Assembly (NCBI RefSeq): GCF_042675705.1
Contig: NZ_JBHTJJ010000012.1
From: Ruegeria arenilitoris
Lineage (GTDB): Bacteria; Pseudomonadota; Alphaproteobacteria; Rhodobacterales; Rhodobacteraceae
Direction: 5' to 3' (one strand)
DNA: 64,000 nt
Part shown: positions 1 to 8,456 of the stretch, in pieces
How the letters are laid out: every line of letters begins with the position of its first letter
Position numbering within the stretch: the first letter of the stretch is position 1
Position numbers and translations under genes: made by a program
The notes under the pieces: generated by a model
Database searches by the model: none
Told to the model about the DNA's origin: nothing
What the model saw: the letters and a program-made list of their open reading frames with translations, nothing else

Positions 1-95
1 TGGAGCAGCACCCGGCAGGCCCGACGCTCCGATACCTTCAGCGCGTTGCGCACATGATCGATGCAGGCCCGACGGCGGGCGGGGCTCAGAAGTTT
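1..95 (-). CDS. IS3-family transposase OrfB, N-terminal piece (cut by window edge)
   Basis: Reading the minus strand one frame back from orfA gives KLLSPARRRACIDHVRNALK and on to VSERRACRVLL, the conserved beginning of IS407-group OrfB, which carries the DDE integrase core further downstream. It overlaps the orfA stop codon; in this family the two frames are normally joined by programmed -1 frameshifting on an A-rich stretch, and GCAAAGGGAAAC lies at the right place. Only about 31 residues are inside the window, so whether the transposase is intact cannot be judged. Confidence 0.75.
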
Positions 96-364
96 CCCTT
101 TGCGACCTCAGTCAGGATCAGCTTGTCCAGCGTCAGGTCCGAAACAGCCTTTCTCAGCCGCTCGTTCTCCTTCTGTAGCCGTTTGAGTTCCCTGAGTTGG
201 TCGGTTCCCATCCCACCATACTGCTTGCGCCAGCGATAATAGGTCTGCTCGGTAATGCGCACCTCACGGATCGCATCCACCCGTGCCATCCCCTGGCCGA
301 CAAGCACCTCAACCTGCCGCAGCTTCGTGACAATTTCTTCCGGCTTGTGTCTCTTCGTTGCCAT
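86..364 (-). CDS. IS3-family transposase OrfA
   Basis: The 92-residue protein is a DNA-binding subunit of an IS3 transposase. Residues 5-50 form the helix-turn-helix (KPEEIVTKLRQVEVLVGQG, then TEQTYYRWRKQYGG) and residues 55-85 the leucine-zipper helix (LKRLQKENERLRKAVSDL) used for multimerisation. It ends VAKGNF, typical of IS407-type OrfA, and overlaps OrfB. The start is supported by GGAGGATCAGA directly upstream. The protein looks intact. Confidence 0.88.
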   Translation of the reverse strand: MATKRHKPEEIVTKLRQVEVLVGQGMARVDAIREVRITEQTYYRWRKQYGGMGTDQLRELKRLQKENERLRKAVSDLTLDKLILTEVAKGNF

Positions 365-417
365 TCTGATCCTCCGTTTTCCTAAACATAACGGCGGACC
401 ACTTCATTGGGGGAGGA

Positions 418-798
418 TCAATCCTCGGTTGGATAGATGCCCCGCAGTCGCCCGGTACCCGAGATTGAATAACGCGCCGCGAAGTCATTGTCGGTGAACA
501 CCAACGTGCTTCCGTCTAAACGCGCTTTGCTTCGAAACCAGTTTCCGCGGCCATGCTGGCCACGTCCGACCGAGTAAACAACATTGAACAACCCATCCTC
601 ATCTCGGCTTTCGACGACGAGGATATGACTTCTCCAAGAGTCCCATCTCCCCGCCCAAATTCCAACAAACGGAGAATCTGGCGTTACATCAATTGCAATG
701 TCGGCAGGCAGCGGGGCGTCCCCGATGAGAACGGAGTCTTGCGCAAAAGACTGAGTGGCCAAGCCAACGAGTGTTGCGATGGTGAGAGAAAAACGCAT
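418..798 (-). pseudogene. small secreted protein gene truncated at its 3' end by the IS3 element
   Basis: The reading frame starts with a clear signal peptide (MRFSLTIATLVGLATQSFAQ, cleavage after AQ) followed by about 105 residues with no family I recognise; Trp-rich stretches (FVGIWAGRWDSW) and alternating beta-like segments suggest a small beta-rich periplasmic domain. The frame ends ...YPTED and the stop codon TGA is the first three bases of the inserted element, so the native C-terminus has been lost. Whether the shortened product is still stable is unknown. No operon partner is visible. Confidence 0.6.
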
Positions 799-1103
799 GG
801 CGAATGCCCCGAAGCTGTAAGTGATGCGAGTCCGCCCTTTCTAACACGGTACACGGTGCGTTTAGTGCAACTCATCTCTCTGGACTGCCAAGCCTGATAC
901 TCACCATCTTGTGAAGCGTGGTTGGCATGGCCTTTGGTTCCAACTTGCACGCGTGCAAGCGGTCTTTTGCACACGCGATTTCTCAAGGAAGCAAGTCCTG
1001 GCGTCGCAGCGAGGCAGGAAACTGGCCTTTCGATTGTCGTGCAGCCATTTTTGAGAGGTGAGGTCACAGGTTTTGTACTGAGCTGCCGTGACCGAAATTT
1101 TGA
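799..1103. other. intergenic, no gene seen
   Basis: About 300 bases between the truncated secreted gene and the cyclase gene. Short frames on both strands lack Shine-Dalgarno sites and recognisable domains. An imperfect GC-rich repeat (cacgcgtgcaagcggtcttttgcacacgcg, described rather than classified) lies near 945-975 and could form a hairpin. Confidence 0.4.
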
Positions 1104-2531
1104 CTAGTCGTCCAGACCTGAAACAAGGGACTTTAGTCGGAGGATTGCCCCCTTGCTTATGCGAGCCCGATCAACTGTAAGAGAAAAGCCTTCATCTTCC
1201 TCGTGAATAATGCGGCTATCGCGGTCGGCACTTTCATAAATCGCGGTCGCAGCATACGTCCGAATGGGATTTTGAAACCCCTTCACTCGAACAGGCTCTC
1301 GTTCCTCAACCTCAAGCCAGTCTTTTACCATAGAATAGGTTTCGGCAGCGAGTAAGAGACCTCCGGGATCACACTCGGCCTCAAGTCTCGCAGCAAGGTT
1401 CACTTCGCGTCCAATAGCCGTGTAGTCCATCCGGTCTTCCGAGCCGAAGTTTCCAATCGTGCAGTAGCCAGTGTTTATGCCCATGCGAGCGCGAAATGGT
1501 CGATCGATCAATCCTTTGCGCTGCCATTCCGTTTGCAAGTGTCTTAGGTTGCGTTGCATATCTATTGCCATTCGCACACATGCAGCGGCATCTTCTTCTA
1601 CCCCGAGGCTTTCGGGTTCGCCAAAGTACAGCATCATGGCGTCACCAATAAACTTGTCGAAGTATGCGCCGTGCTTCAGGGCGATTTTGGACATTGCTGA
1701 AAGATACTCATTCAACAAAGTGGTCAGCTCCTCGGCTTCGAGTTGATCGGTGATTTCGGAGAAGTCGACGATGTCTGAGAAGAAGATCGTGAGCTTTCGG
1801 CGGCGACTTTCGATGGCCGCTTGTTGGTCACCGGCAATGATTGACTCGTAGAGTTGGGGTGGCATGTATTTGGCAAGCTGTTTGGACAGGTTTGTCAAAG
1901 TTTCATTCGCTTCACGCATCTGGCTCAGCAAGTGTAAGTTGTCCAAGGCGATGTTCGCTTGTGCCGCAAATGTTGTGAGAATATCGAACTGCTCTTTTTG
2001 AAGTTTTCCGGTTGAATGCCTCAACACGGCGAGAGCTCCAACGGTTTGTCCTCCTTGTGAAATCGGCACCATGGTGACTGCCTGAAACCCTGAGGCGAGG
2101 AAGTTTCCAGCCCCAATGCGAAACCTGTCTTTCGATGCGGCGACGTCCGGCAAATCAATCGCCTCGCCGTTCAAAATGACATGGCCATGGATTGTCTCTG
2201 GATGAAGTGGCGCCGGAAAACGCCGCCGCCAAGCCTCGACGCCAGCCGGTTCGGGACCAGAAATTGCTCCCAATATCAGTTTGTCGCCGTCCTGTAATCC
2301 AATGCTGATTGTCGACTTTGGGAAAAGCGTTTGACCCGCTTCAACAATCGAGTTGAAGACAGGCTGAGGGTCTTTGATAGAGCTGTTGACGACTTCCAGG
2401 ATTTTGGCAGTCGCCCTTTGCCGATCCAGCGCCTCCCGCAACCGGAGTTCCAAGGCCGGCAAATCCTCAGCCTTCGGTTCGTTCAGATCAAGGACGCGTT
2501 CTGGCAGCGATTCCCCCCTACCCTTCGACAT
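1104..2531 (-). CDS. GAF-domain class III adenylate/guanylate cyclase
   Basis: A 475-residue soluble protein predicted to make cAMP (or cGMP) from ATP/GTP. Residues about 35-200 form a GAF sensor domain, and a short helix leads to a class III cyclase homology domain at about 243-420. Catalytic features are complete: metal Asp253 in FFSDIVDF and Asp297 in KFIGDAMM, base-selecting Lys293 and Asp369 (MDYTAIG), and transition-state Asn378 and Arg382 (REVNLAARLE). The Lys/Asp pair favours adenylate over guanylate activity. There are no membrane segments, so the GAF domain presumably senses a cytoplasmic ligand. It is followed about 20 bp upstream by the ABM-domain gene on the same strand, which may share its transcript. 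Confidence 0.9.
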   Translation of the reverse strand: MSKGRGESLPERVLDLNEPKAEDLPALELRLREALDRQRATAKILEVVNSSIKDPQPVFNSIVEAGQTLFPKSTISIGLQDGDKLILGAISGPEPAGVEAWRRRFPAPLHPETIHGHVILNGEAIDLPDVAASKDRFRIGAGNFLASGFQAVTMVPISQGGQTVGALAVLRHSTGKLQKEQFDILTTFAAQANIALDNLHLLSQMREANETLTNLSKQLAKYMPPQLYESIIAGDQQAAIESRRRKLTIFFSDIVDFSEITDQLEAEELTTLLNEYLSAMSKIALKHGAYFDKFIGDAMMLYFGEPESLGVEEDAAACVRMAIDMQRNLRHLQTEWQRKGLIDRPFRARMGINTGYCTIGNFGSEDRMDYTAIGREVNLAARLEAECDPGGLLLAAETYSMVKDWLEVEEREPVRVKGFQNPIRTYAATAIYESADRDSRIIHEEDEGFSLTVDRARISKGAILRLKSLVSGLDD

Positions 2532-2551
2532 CCTGATCCTCCCGTTCGCGA

Positions 2552-2848
2552 TTAGCCGTCGACCAAGTCATAGTGCTTGATGGATCGAGACTCGACGAGG
2601 TCAGCTTCTATTGGATCGATGTGCGGACTTTGATAGTCTTCGCCCACAAACGACTTCAGTGCTTCCAGGCTCTCCCAAACCATCACGAAACTGAACTCTC
2701 GTGGCGCATCCTCTCTCGGCGCGCCCGGAAAAAGGTGCACGATTCCAGGGGTGCTTTTCATCAACGGGATCGCAGTGTCGCGAAAAAAGCGGCCAAACTC
2801 CTCTTCTTTTCCCGGCCGCGTTGTCACCTGAAAAATGCGCATGATCAT
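2552..2848 (-). CDS. ABM-domain (antibiotic biosynthesis monooxygenase-like) protein
   Basis: A 98-residue protein with the dimeric ferredoxin-like ABM fold: MIMRIFQVTTRPGKEEEF at the N-terminus, a central PGIVHLFPG turn and a FVMVWESLEALKSFVG strand-helix. Members act as heme-degrading or quinone monooxygenases, or have no known activity, and the substrate cannot be read from sequence. The ATG at 2848 is chosen because GGAGGA sits 7 nt upstream; a longer frame starting at 2896 has no ribosome site. It lies just upstream of the cyclase gene, same strand, so the two may be co-transcribed. Confidence 0.75.
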   Translation of the reverse strand: MIMRIFQVTTRPGKEEEFGRFFRDTAIPLMKSTPGIVHLFPGAPREDAPREFSFVMVWESLEALKSFVGEDYQSPHIDPIEADLVESRSIKHYDLVDG

Positions 2849-3397
2849 ACATCCGTCCTCCAAAAGATGCGGTTTCTGAATGTATGTGTGCCTCACACGA
2901 TCCAGCTTAGCATACTCGATGGCGAGTGTCAGATTATGGCTCCGAGCCGTCTCTCGGTGAGTTCAGTTCAGCAAACGCCTTGCAGACGAAGCTGCCTAAT
3001 ATTCAGCTTGTTGGTATGTCTGATAACGGCCCAAGGCGGACATTGGGGGAATTTTGGCTCGGTGCGGTCAACAGCTGTTTTTGGCGTAAGTGGCTGATAC
3101 GGGGTAAAGCTCACACAGTCTTCTTCGTGTTGAATGGTCGCTACAGAGAACTGACGAAGTGCGCCAAATCACTGGTCAACTGTTGTGTTGTGCCCGCGGT
3201 CATCCTATGTGCACTTCATCTGAAATGGAGATTTTATGTCCCGGTAAGGAAGGGAGGCAGCGCGCCTCCCGGAGCATATTCAAGATCTGAGGCACCGCCG
3301 TCGCTTTGTTGCGGACGGACTTCTTTGATGTGCGCACTCTTTCCTACCATCAGCGCCCAAATCTGACCTAGGCCGGAGACATGAAAGTGAACACCCT
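2849..3397. other. intergenic region without a convincing gene
   Basis: About 550 bases between divergent genes. A frame at 2926-3366 exists on the plus strand but it has no Shine-Dalgarno site, an odd composition and no recognisable domain. Two similar segments beginning GTCAGATTATGGC near 2929 and GTCTGATAACGGC near 3018 look like a decayed or imperfect direct repeat. The rsgA promoter must lie at the right end. Confidence 0.4.
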
Positions 3398-4480
3398 ATG
3401 ACCAGGGATTACTCCGATTTCCTTCCGCTTCGCGCACGCGACGCCGGATCGCACGCCAATCCCAGCCTTCTTCAGGCGTTGGGATGGCAACCGTTTTTCG
3501 CCCAACAGATTAGCGTAGAAGACTTGTCGGCGACACCTCCCGTTCGCGTTGTTGAAGTGCATCGCAATGGGCTGCATGTCGTCGGTGACGGCATCGATAC
3601 GATAATCCCGCCTGGAGCCGATGCAACTGTCGGAGACTGGCTGATGCTGGACGCAACACGCCCGAGATCCAGTCGGGTTCTTGAGCGCACAAGCCTCATT
3701 AAGCGGCGCGCGCCCGGAACCGACCGGCAGGAACAACTGATCGCGGCGAACATTGATACGGTCTTTATCGTCTCGTCTTGCAATCAGGACTTCAAGGTGG
3801 CCCGGCTGGAACGCTATGCAGCTCTGGCTTTTGAGGCACGGATGACACCCGTCATCGTCGTGACAAAGACCGACCTCGTGACGGAGCCGCAAAACTATAT
3901 CGAAGCGGCCCGCGCGGTATCGGACATGATCGACGTGGTCGCCCTTGACGCCCGCGGAGACGCGCCCCGGACAAAACTGCTTCCCTGGTGCAAACCCGGC
4001 AAGACGGTGGCGTTTCTCGGCTCATCTGGTGTCGGGAAATCGACGTTGTCCAATGCGCTGCTCGAGAGTCAGTCCATTGAAACCCAGACCATTCGTGAGG
4101 ACGATGCAAAGGGGCGACATACAACAACGCGGCGCGAGCTTCATGCGATGCCCAATGGCTGTCTGGTCCTGGACACTCCGGGCATGCGTGAACTGCAGCT
4201 CACCGATGCAGCGGAAGGTATCAACGATCTTTTCGCCGACATTCAGGAGTTGGCCGTGCAGTGTCGATTCAAGAACTGTCAGCACGTTTCTGAGCCGGAA
4301 TGCGCTGTTCTGAAGGCTATCGATGAGGGTGTTCTTGACGGCGATCGGCTTCGCAGATGGCGCAAGCTCATGGCCGAAGACGCGTTTAACTCAGCGAGCC
4401 TTGCGGAACGCAGGTCGCGCGACAAGGCGTTCGGGAAGATGGTCCGCGGTGTCAAAAAACTCAAAGATGTCAGGAAGTAA
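3398..4480 (+). CDS. rsgA: ribosome small-subunit biogenesis GTPase RsgA
   Basis: A 360-residue circularly permuted GTPase that helps late maturation of the 30S ribosomal subunit. The order OB-fold (about 45-90), G4 (TKTD, 156-159), G1/P-loop (GSSGVGKS, 208-215), G3 (DTPG, 259-262), then a zinc knuckle (Cys289, Cys294, His296, Cys302) is diagnostic of the family. The highly basic C-terminal tail fits rRNA contact. The next gene starts 4 nt after its stop, so the two are probably one operon. All key residues are present. Confidence 0.95.
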   Translation: MTRDYSDFLPLRARDAGSHANPSLLQALGWQPFFAQQISVEDLSATPPVRVVEVHRNGLHVVGDGIDTIIPPGADATVGDWLMLDATRPRSSRVLERTSLIKRRAPGTDRQEQLIAANIDTVFIVSSCNQDFKVARLERYAALAFEARMTPVIVVTKTDLVTEPQNYIEAARAVSDMIDVVALDARGDAPRTKLLPWCKPGKTVAFLGSSGVGKSTLSNALLESQSIETQTIREDDAKGRHTTTRRELHAMPNGCLVLDTPGMRELQLTDAAEGINDLFADIQELAVQCRFKNCQHVSEPECAVLKAIDEGVLDGDRLRRWRKLMAEDAFNSASLAERRSRDKAFGKMVRGVKKLKDVRK

Positions 4481-4484
4481 GGCG

Positions 4485-5252
4485 ATGACACAGTCGAAAG
4501 CTGGTCAAATCGTATGGCATGACCTTTTCACACCGGACAGGGCGAGTTCAATGGCATTCTACCAGCACGTCGCCAACTGGACTTATGAAGTCGAGCGGGC
4601 ATCGGATTTTGCATGGGGTGGCGGCGAGCAGGATTTCGTCCTCGCACTCTCCGGTGACGAAGCGGGCGCGGGTTTAATCGAGACGCCTCCGGAGCAAGCG
4701 AGTGGCTGGGTCGCTTACATCGAGGTCCCCGACGTGGACCTGGCGACCAAGCGCGTCGACACACTCGGAGGCAAAGTTGTTCGGGAGCCATTCGAGGTGC
4801 CGGGCGTCGGGCGCAACGCACTCGTTCGCGATCCGCTCGGTGCTCTAGTGGGGATTGCGCTGTCTCGGCACAGTTTCCCCGTGCCGAGACGGCAGTTCGG
4901 CCCTGAAATGTATATCGGCAACGGTAATGACTTTCCGCAAGCGTTCTACTTCGAACTCTTCGGATGGCAGGTGTCTCCCGTGCGGGACCAGGGTTGCGCC
5001 ACTTTCCTCGGGCCTCGGGGCCGTCTTGTTGCAATCCAGCAAGCCGCGACTTGGGCAACTGCCTCAAACGCATCTTGGATCCCGTGTATCAAGGTTGCTT
5101 CAGTCCCTGACGCCTTCCGTGCTGCTGAAACCAAAGGCGCACGTCCGGCCTCCTTGAATGTAAGCGAAAGCGTTCAAGCTCAAATCCCCATCCTGTGTGA
5201 TCCGGACGGAGTGCCGTTTGCGTTCGGCGGCGAGTCGACAAACCCTTCCTAG
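4485..5252 (+). CDS. VOC-family (glyoxalase/bleomycin-resistance fold) protein
   Basis: A 255-residue protein with two tandem VOC modules, about residues 8-125 and 135-250. The first carries WHDLFTPD, FYQHV and WVAYIEVPDVD; the second FPQAFYFELFGW and a terminal DPDGVPFAFGG. Such proteins bind a metal and act on small electrophilic or aromatic substrates, but which one is not deducible; they resemble proteins annotated as hydroxylases or glyoxalases. I chose ATG 4485, preceded by AGGAAGTAAGG inside the end of rsgA; the longer frame from 4323 overlaps rsgA and reads like a shadow. Confidence 0.75.
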   Translation: MTQSKAGQIVWHDLFTPDRASSMAFYQHVANWTYEVERASDFAWGGGEQDFVLALSGDEAGAGLIETPPEQASGWVAYIEVPDVDLATKRVDTLGGKVVREPFEVPGVGRNALVRDPLGALVGIALSRHSFPVPRRQFGPEMYIGNGNDFPQAFYFELFGWQVSPVRDQGCATFLGPRGRLVAIQQAATWATASNASWIPCIKVASVPDAFRAAETKGARPASLNVSESVQAQIPILCDPDGVPFAFGGESTNPS

Positions 5253-5276
5253 CCACTCGCAAATTCTTCTCAGGAA

Positions 5277-5305
5277 CTGCAGAGCGGATATTTTCCGCTC
5301 TGCAG
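5277..5305 (+). terminator. perfect 12-bp hairpin after the rsgA-VOC unit
   Basis: CTGCAGAGCGGA and its exact reverse complement TCCGCTCTGCAG are separated by a five-base loop, 25 bp after the VOC stop codon. No T-run follows, so it may be a weak or Rho-assisted terminator, or a processing/protection hairpin. Confidence 0.5.
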
Positions 5306-5856
5306 GGTCCGGAGCTCAGCGCTTATGCGTGCTATTGGACAGTGTATTGGTCGGGATCCAGCCGCCGACTTGTTTCTGATGTCAGTTCTCGGGTGCTTTG
5401 TTCCGGCACAGAGAGTATGCGCCATAGCCGCTCGGTTTGAGACCAATGGCCGACACCCAGTGCCCAACAAGTCGCGCGTACTGCCGTGTCGAGATGGGTG
5501 GTGAGGCGTGGAAAGCTGTCGTTCAAGGGATATCCTGAATTCTGAAGTCGCAAACCGCATTACTGCCGTCGGCTGCGACTTCGACACAGATGAGTCACTT
5601 AGGCCTGAGAATGGGGTTTGTTTTGGGTCGCTCGGCGGCCACCATCACGCTTTTTGCGACGCAGACCTCATTGACCGAGATTGCATTTCATTCAGCTTCG
5701 TCCGGGTCCGAAATTGGGTCGACAACGAGTACCAGACGCCTTGCGATGGAGCCAATTCAAGTCGGTGTTTGAGTTCAAACTACCGTTGATTGCTTGCGCG
5801 AGCACCTCTCAAACAACTTCTTCTGGAAAAACCGATGCAAGACCAAACCGCTAAGG
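5306..5856. other. intergenic, no gene seen
   Basis: Roughly 550 bases between the convergent VOC gene and the ABC ATPase gene. Several frames of 60-100 codons occur on both strands, all without ribosome sites or recognisable features. The region may hold decayed sequence. Confidence 0.4.
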
Positions 5857-7545
5857 TTATGCCAATTGCTTTAGCCGTGGCATCAAATCCAACAGTTCCC
5901 GTGTATACGGATGCTCTGGAGCTTCGAACAGGGTGTCCGTCTCCTGAACTTCAAGCAGCTTCCCATGCCGCATCACGCCCACCCGGTCACACATCTGACG
6001 TACGACCGGGAGATCATGGCTGATAAAGAGCATAGTCAGGCCCAGATGCTCCTGCAGGTCTTTGAGAATATTCAGGATTTGCGCCTGAATGGATACGTCC
6101 AGGGCGCTGGTCGGCTCATCGCAGATCAGAAAACGGGGCTGAGTTGCGAGGGCGCGAGCAATACAAATACGCTGACGCTGCCCACCAGAAAACTCGTGTG
6201 GATACTTGCGCCACGCGTCCTTGGCCAGGCCAACCCAGTCAAGCAATTCGCGCACGCGCGATTCAATAGCGGGCTTGGGCAGGATTTTGTGATGATGGAT
6301 GGGCTCGGCCACGAGGTCCCCGACCCTCATGCGGGGATTCAGGCTGGAGAACGGGTCTTGAAAGATCATCTGGATCTGGCGGCGGTAGGCTTGCAGGGCC
6401 TCTGCCTCCATGGCTGTGACGTCTTCGCCATCAAAGATCACCCGCCCACCGTCCACGGGATAGAGTGTTCCAATCATCCGGGCGACTGTGGACTTGCCAG
6501 AGCCACTTTCGCCGACAAGGCCGAAAACCTCTCCGTCGCGAATGTCGAAACTCACTTGATCGACGGCAGTGAAGTACTTGCGTTGCGATGGCAGCAGCCC
6601 GCCTTTTTGCAGGAACGTCTTAGTAATGTTTTCGATTTCCAGCAGTTTGCCGGATTTCGACAGATCGGTCTTGTCCCAATGGGCCGCCAGATCTTCGATC
6701 TTGAAGGTTCTTTCCCGCTCGCCATAATTGACCACTGGGAAACGCTCGACTTTGGTATGCGGCCGCGGCACGGCGGCAATCAGAGATTTGGTATACTCAT
6801 GTTTCGGTGCGCCGAGGATCTGATCAGTCGTACCGCTTTCAACCACATGACCGGAATACATCACGGTCACCGAGTCGGTGGTGTCGGCGATAACGCCCAT
6901 ATCGTGGGTAACGAGGATCACGCCCACCTGACGCTCTTTCGCCAGTTCCTTGATCAGATCCAGCACCTGCGCTTGGACAGACACATCCAAGGCCGTTGTG
7001 GGTTCGTCCGCGATCAGAACGCTGGGCTCGGTACAGAGTGCAAGCGCAATTACCACCCGCTGACGCATCCCTCCGGAGAACTGGTGCGGATACTGGTTGA
7101 ACCTGTCTGCCGGGTCTGGGATGGACACGCGATCCAGCAGCGCAATGGCGCGCTTTTTGGCCTCGGAAGCGGAAAGGCCGAGGTGCAGCTGGATCGTCTC
7201 GACCAATTGCTCACCCACGGTGAACAACGGGTTCAGCGAGGTTAACGGGTCCTGAAAGATCATCCCGATCTCTTTGCCCCGGATTCGGCGTTTGTCCTCG
7301 GCATCCAGTTCGTCAATCCGACGACCGTTCAGCCAGACCTCCCCTTCGGAAACACGGGCCGGGGGGTCCAGCAGGCCGATCACGGCGTTGCCGGTCATGG
7401 ACTTGCCGGCACCGCTTTCGCCGACAACGCCTCGGATTTCGCCAGGATGCAGGTCGTAGGTCACATTCTCGACCGGCTTGAAGATGCCGTGGCGTGTGGG
7501 GATTTCCACTGTCAGGTTGCGGATCGAAAGAACGGGGTCGGTCAT
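5857..7545 (-). CDS. peptide-type ABC importer, fused double ATP-binding protein
   Basis: A 562-residue cytoplasmic ATPase with two complete nucleotide-binding domains in one chain, as in GsiA. NBD1: Walker A GESGAGKS (42-49), signature FSGGM (156-160), Walker B VLIADE (176-181). NBD2: Walker A GESGSGKS (345-352), signature FSGGQ (452-456), Walker B FLICDE (472-477). Each domain has the oligopeptide-transporter C-terminal extension (the first around 240-290). The ATG at 7545 overlaps the permease stop as ATGA, which fixes the start and indicates translational coupling. It energises the two permeases encoded just upstream. Last gene of the operon. Confidence 0.92.
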   Translation of the reverse strand: MTDPVLSIRNLTVEIPTRHGIFKPVENVTYDLHPGEIRGVVGESGAGKSMTGNAVIGLLDPPARVSEGEVWLNGRRIDELDAEDKRRIRGKEIGMIFQDPLTSLNPLFTVGEQLVETIQLHLGLSASEAKKRAIALLDRVSIPDPADRFNQYPHQFSGGMRQRVVIALALCTEPSVLIADEPTTALDVSVQAQVLDLIKELAKERQVGVILVTHDMGVIADTTDSVTVMYSGHVVESGTTDQILGAPKHEYTKSLIAAVPRPHTKVERFPVVNYGERERTFKIEDLAAHWDKTDLSKSGKLLEIENITKTFLQKGGLLPSQRKYFTAVDQVSFDIRDGEVFGLVGESGSGKSTVARMIGTLYPVDGGRVIFDGEDVTAMEAEALQAYRRQIQMIFQDPFSSLNPRMRVGDLVAEPIHHHKILPKPAIESRVRELLDWVGLAKDAWRKYPHEFSGGQRQRICIARALATQPRFLICDEPTSALDVSIQAQILNILKDLQEHLGLTMLFISHDLPVVRQMCDRVGVMRHGKLLEVQETDTLFEAPEHPYTRELLDLMPRLKQLA

Positions 7546-8456
7546 TTCAGCCTCGGGTTCAGAACATCGCGCAGCCAGTCGCCCAGCAGGTTCACACTCA
7601 GCGCCAGTGCAAGCAGGGTGCAAGCCGGGAAGAACAGGATCCACCACTCACCCGAGAACAGGAAGCCCTGCCCGATGCGGATCAGCGTCCCCAGCGAGGG
7701 CTGTGTCGGTGGCGCGCCAACACCAAGGAAACTAAGCGTCGCCTCGGCAATGATCGCCAGCGCCAATGAGATAGTCGCGATCACCAGCACCGGTGATAGC
7801 ACATTGGGCAGTATATGGCGCAGCATGATGGTCAACGGGCTTTGCCCGATGATGCGAGCGGCGGCGACATAATCCTTGTTCTTCTCAACCAGCGTTGCGC
7901 CCCGGACTACCCGAGCGAACTGCACCCAATCGGACAGTCCAATGGCCAGGATCAGCACCCAGATCGCCATCTGGTCGCGATACTCCACCGGGGTAATGCC
8001 CTTGGCGATCCCAAAGATCAGCATGGCCAGAAGGATCGATGGGAAAGTCAGCTGCACATCCGCCGTGCGCATGATGATGGTTTCGGTCCAACCGCCAAAA
8101 TAGCCCGACAGCAGGCCCAGAATGATCCCCAGAACCATCGCGAACAGAACGGCCGCCACCCCAACGAATAGCGAGATCCGCATTCCGTAGAGGATGGTCG
8201 AGAACACATCGCGCCCCTGATCGTCTGTGCCCATTAGGAAGGTTTCGCCTGTAAAGGCATTGGGTTCCATCGGCGGGGTGAAGCCATTCATCAGGTTCAG
8301 GCTGGCCGGATCAAACGGGTTTGTCGGCGCAATCAGTGGTGCGAGGATCGTGGCTAGGATCAGGATCAATGCCACCGTCGCCGACACCATTGCGACAGGC
8401 GAGCGGCGGAAGGCGTAGAACTGGTCGCTATCCAGAATGCGTTTCACACGGTTCAT
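7542..8456 (-). CDS. peptide-type ABC importer permease, DppC/OppC-like
   Basis: A 304-residue inner-membrane permease. After a short cytoplasmic N-terminus (MNRVKRILDSDQFYAFRRSP) comes the first transmembrane helix, a periplasmic segment containing FLMGTDDQGRDVFS, characteristic of DppC/OppC, then five helices. The EAA loop (VVRGATLVEKNKDYVAAARI) contacts the ATPase. The start ATG overlaps the DppB-like stop (ATGA), so the longer frame to 8615 is rejected. Substrate type is inferred from the family only. Confidence 0.92.
   Translation of the reverse strand: MNRVKRILDSDQFYAFRRSPVAMVSATVALILILATILAPLIAPTNPFDPASLNLMNGFTPPMEPNAFTGETFLMGTDDQGRDVFSTILYGMRISLFVGVAAVLFAMVLGIILGLLSGYFGGWTETIIMRTADVQLTFPSILLAMLIFGIAKGITPVEYRDQMAIWVLILAIGLSDWVQFARVVRGATLVEKNKDYVAAARIIGQSPLTIMLRHILPNVLSPVLVIATISLALAIIAEATLSFLGVGAPPTQPSLGTLIRIGQGFLFSGEWWILFFPACTLLALALSVNLLGDWLRDVLNPRLK

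Larger units (their letters stand above)
1..420 (-). mobile_element. IS3-family insertion sequence, one end only (IS407-like layout)
   Basis: The element runs off the left edge. Its visible terminus on the minus strand begins TGATCCTCCCCCAATGAAG at 420 and is followed by a Shine-Dalgarno (GGAGGATCAGA) and overlapping orfA and orfB in -1 relation, the standard IS3 arrangement. The same TGATCCTCC motif recurs just before orfA. The other end and any target duplication lie outside the window. The element is inserted into the 3' part of the secreted-protein gene that follows. Confidence 0.8.

Noticed and set aside
2926..3366. 146-codon plus-strand frame
   Set aside because: No ribosome site, no domain and unusual composition; lies in an intergenic region with repeat-like sequence.
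5911..7245. 444-codon plus-strand frame opposite the ABC ATPase gene
   Set aside because: His/Gln-rich antisense of a certain ATPase gene; a codon-usage shadow.
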